DNA of 64,000 bases from Salticus scenicus (taxonomy: Eukaryota; Arthropoda; Arachnida; Araneae; Salticidae): positions 966,001-1,030,000 of the forward strand of contig CAWVNO010000538.1 in NCBI GenBank assembly GCA_963930645.1, given 5' to 3'. Within the stretch, counting starts at the first letter, position 1, and each line of letters begins with the position of its first letter. Position numbers and translations under genes: made by a program. Under the pieces are notes generated by a model. It was not told the origin of the DNA and did no database searches. It worked only from the letters and a program-made list of their open reading frames with translations. Below are positions 63,701 to 64,000 of the stretch, in pieces.

Positions 63701-64000
63701 AATTTGCCTGCAGGTTTGTTATAACAACTTGTTTCAAGTCTCCAATTTCGGTCGTGATATAAGTTTTAACACGAGAGTAATCGGCTTTAATTGAATTTCT
63801 CGGAATCGATACGTGTGGTTCGTTTTCGCATAACTTCAAAACCACTGTACGTGTCAACTCTTAAATTTCCCTGCAGGTTTGTAATAACAACTTGTTTCAA
63901 GTCTTCAATTTCGGTCGTGATATAAGTTTTAACACGAGAGTAATCGGCTTTAATTGAATTTGTCAGAATCAGTATGTGTGGTTTGTTTTCGCGTAACTTC
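57798..64000. repeat. HOR block F: rearranged C-type units, open at the right edge
   Basis: Block F resembles block C at an offset near 36,855 bp but is reshuffled. The TTTCTAGT + GAATTAGTTAG marker pair occurs near 58.02, 59.33 and 61.12 kb (spacings 1,307 and 1,795 bp). The 164-bp GGAATGGATACATG monomer recurs at a 3,102-bp spacing (57.75 and 60.86 kb). One monomer is missing near 60,450 relative to 22.11-22.29 kb, and two are missing near 61,950 relative to about 21.98-22.31 kb. From 62,156 to the end the order follows 22,525-24,370. The array continues past the window. Confidence 0.75.
58247..58258. other. 2-bp insertion giving a 165-bp monomer
   Basis: The segment reads AAATTTCTCTTGGAATCG where related monomers read AAATTTCTCGGAATCG. 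The insertion accounts for 2 of the 3 extra bases in the 1,307-bp spacing between the marker monomers at 58.0 and 59.3 kb. I saw it only here. Confidence 0.82.

Larger units (their letters stand above)
1..64000. repeat. Satellite DNA array, 163-bp monomer, about 392 copies
   Basis: The whole window is a head-to-tail array of one 163-bp monomer; both ends lie inside the array. Each monomer carries the same landmarks in the same order: TTAACACGA, TAATCGGCTTTAATT, a variable stretch, CGTTTTCGCATAACTTC, GTGTTAACTC, TTTGCCTGCAGG, TTGTTATAACAACTTG, TTTCAAGTCTCCAATTTC and GTGATATAAG. Base composition, counted on a consensus monomer, is about 37% G+C with about 10 CpG. I saw no inverted monomer and no non-satellite insertion. 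The only length variants are a recurrent 164-bp form and a few 1-2 bp indels. A monomer close to one nucleosome repeat, arranged in homogenised higher-order units, is the usual form of centromeric or pericentromeric satellite in animals and plants. Centromere function is inferred, not shown. I did not recognise the family. No gene is present anywhere in the window. Confidence 0.97.

Noticed and set aside
133..63857. Some two hundred overlapping minus-strand open frames of 60-95 codons encoding similar peptides.
   Set aside because: They recur with the 163-bp monomer, overlap one another in rotating frames, mostly start at GTG, have no ribosome-binding site or codon-level constraint, and span monomer boundaries. 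The 91-95 codon forms arise only because the 164-bp monomer shifts the frame. They are not genes.
1..64000. CRISPR-like array of regularly spaced repeats.
   Set aside because: There are no short repeats separated by unique spacers. The whole 163-bp unit is repeated, and no cas genes are present.
1..64000. Transposable element or retroelement fragment as the origin of the monomer.
   Set aside because: I found no terminal repeats, target-site duplications or recognisable protein domains. The short dyads are too small to be terminal inverted repeats.
1..64000. tRNA, rRNA or other structured RNA genes within the repeat.
   Set aside because: No cloverleaf, rRNA core motif or internal promoter box was recognised. 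The only stem is the 5-bp hairpin in the core.
1..64000. Telomeric or subtelomeric array.
   Set aside because: No short telomere-type repeats (TTAGGG, TTTAGGG, TTAGG) occur in tandem anywhere in the window.

Overview
The window is one uninterrupted block of tandemly repeated satellite DNA. From the first to the last base it consists of about 392 head-to-tail copies, all in the same orientation, of a 163-bp monomer (about 37% G+C). I found no protein-coding gene, RNA gene, transposable element, CRISPR array or unique sequence. The minus-strand reading frames of 60-95 codons are by-products of the repeat: 163 is not divisible by 3, so the frame rotates in each monomer, each frame stops after about 1.4 monomers, and most of these frames start at GTG. 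The array is most likely centromeric or pericentromeric satellite of a eukaryote. No known satellite family was recognised. Plant or invertebrate are both plausible, and the sequence does not decide between them.

The monomers are organised in higher-order repeats (HORs), in which multi-monomer units are themselves repeated with very few differences. Layout: 1-1,067, a fragment resembling 20.7-21.8 kb; about 1,068-13,574, block A, four 20-monomer units of 3,261 bp; about 13,575-20,331, block B, two units of 3,425 and about 3,330 bp; about 20,332-32,480, block C, 25-monomer units of 4,078 bp, the third a mosaic; about 30,437-36,740, block D, 15-monomer units of 2,446 bp that grow out of C; about 34,643-57,797, block E, three copies of a 43-monomer unit of 7,012 bp, the second enlarged to 9,131 bp by an internal 2,119-bp duplication; 57,798-64,000, block F, rearranged C-type material that runs off the window.

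The E unit is a composite of D-, A- and B-type segments in that order and is followed by C-type sequence. The module order C-A-B therefore appears twice, with a super-period near 20.7 kb once the E amplification is discounted. HOR lengths are explained almost exactly by 163 bp times the monomer count plus 1 bp for each 164-bp variant monomer, with four other small indels. The monomer has a conserved core holding an 8-bp palindrome (an SbfI/PstI site), a 12-bp palindrome and a short hairpin, flanked by two variable windows that define monomer families. Many variants look like CpG transitions. No canonical CENP-B box is present. HOR boundaries were placed by eye and may be off by tens of bases, because adjacent copies are identical around most joints.
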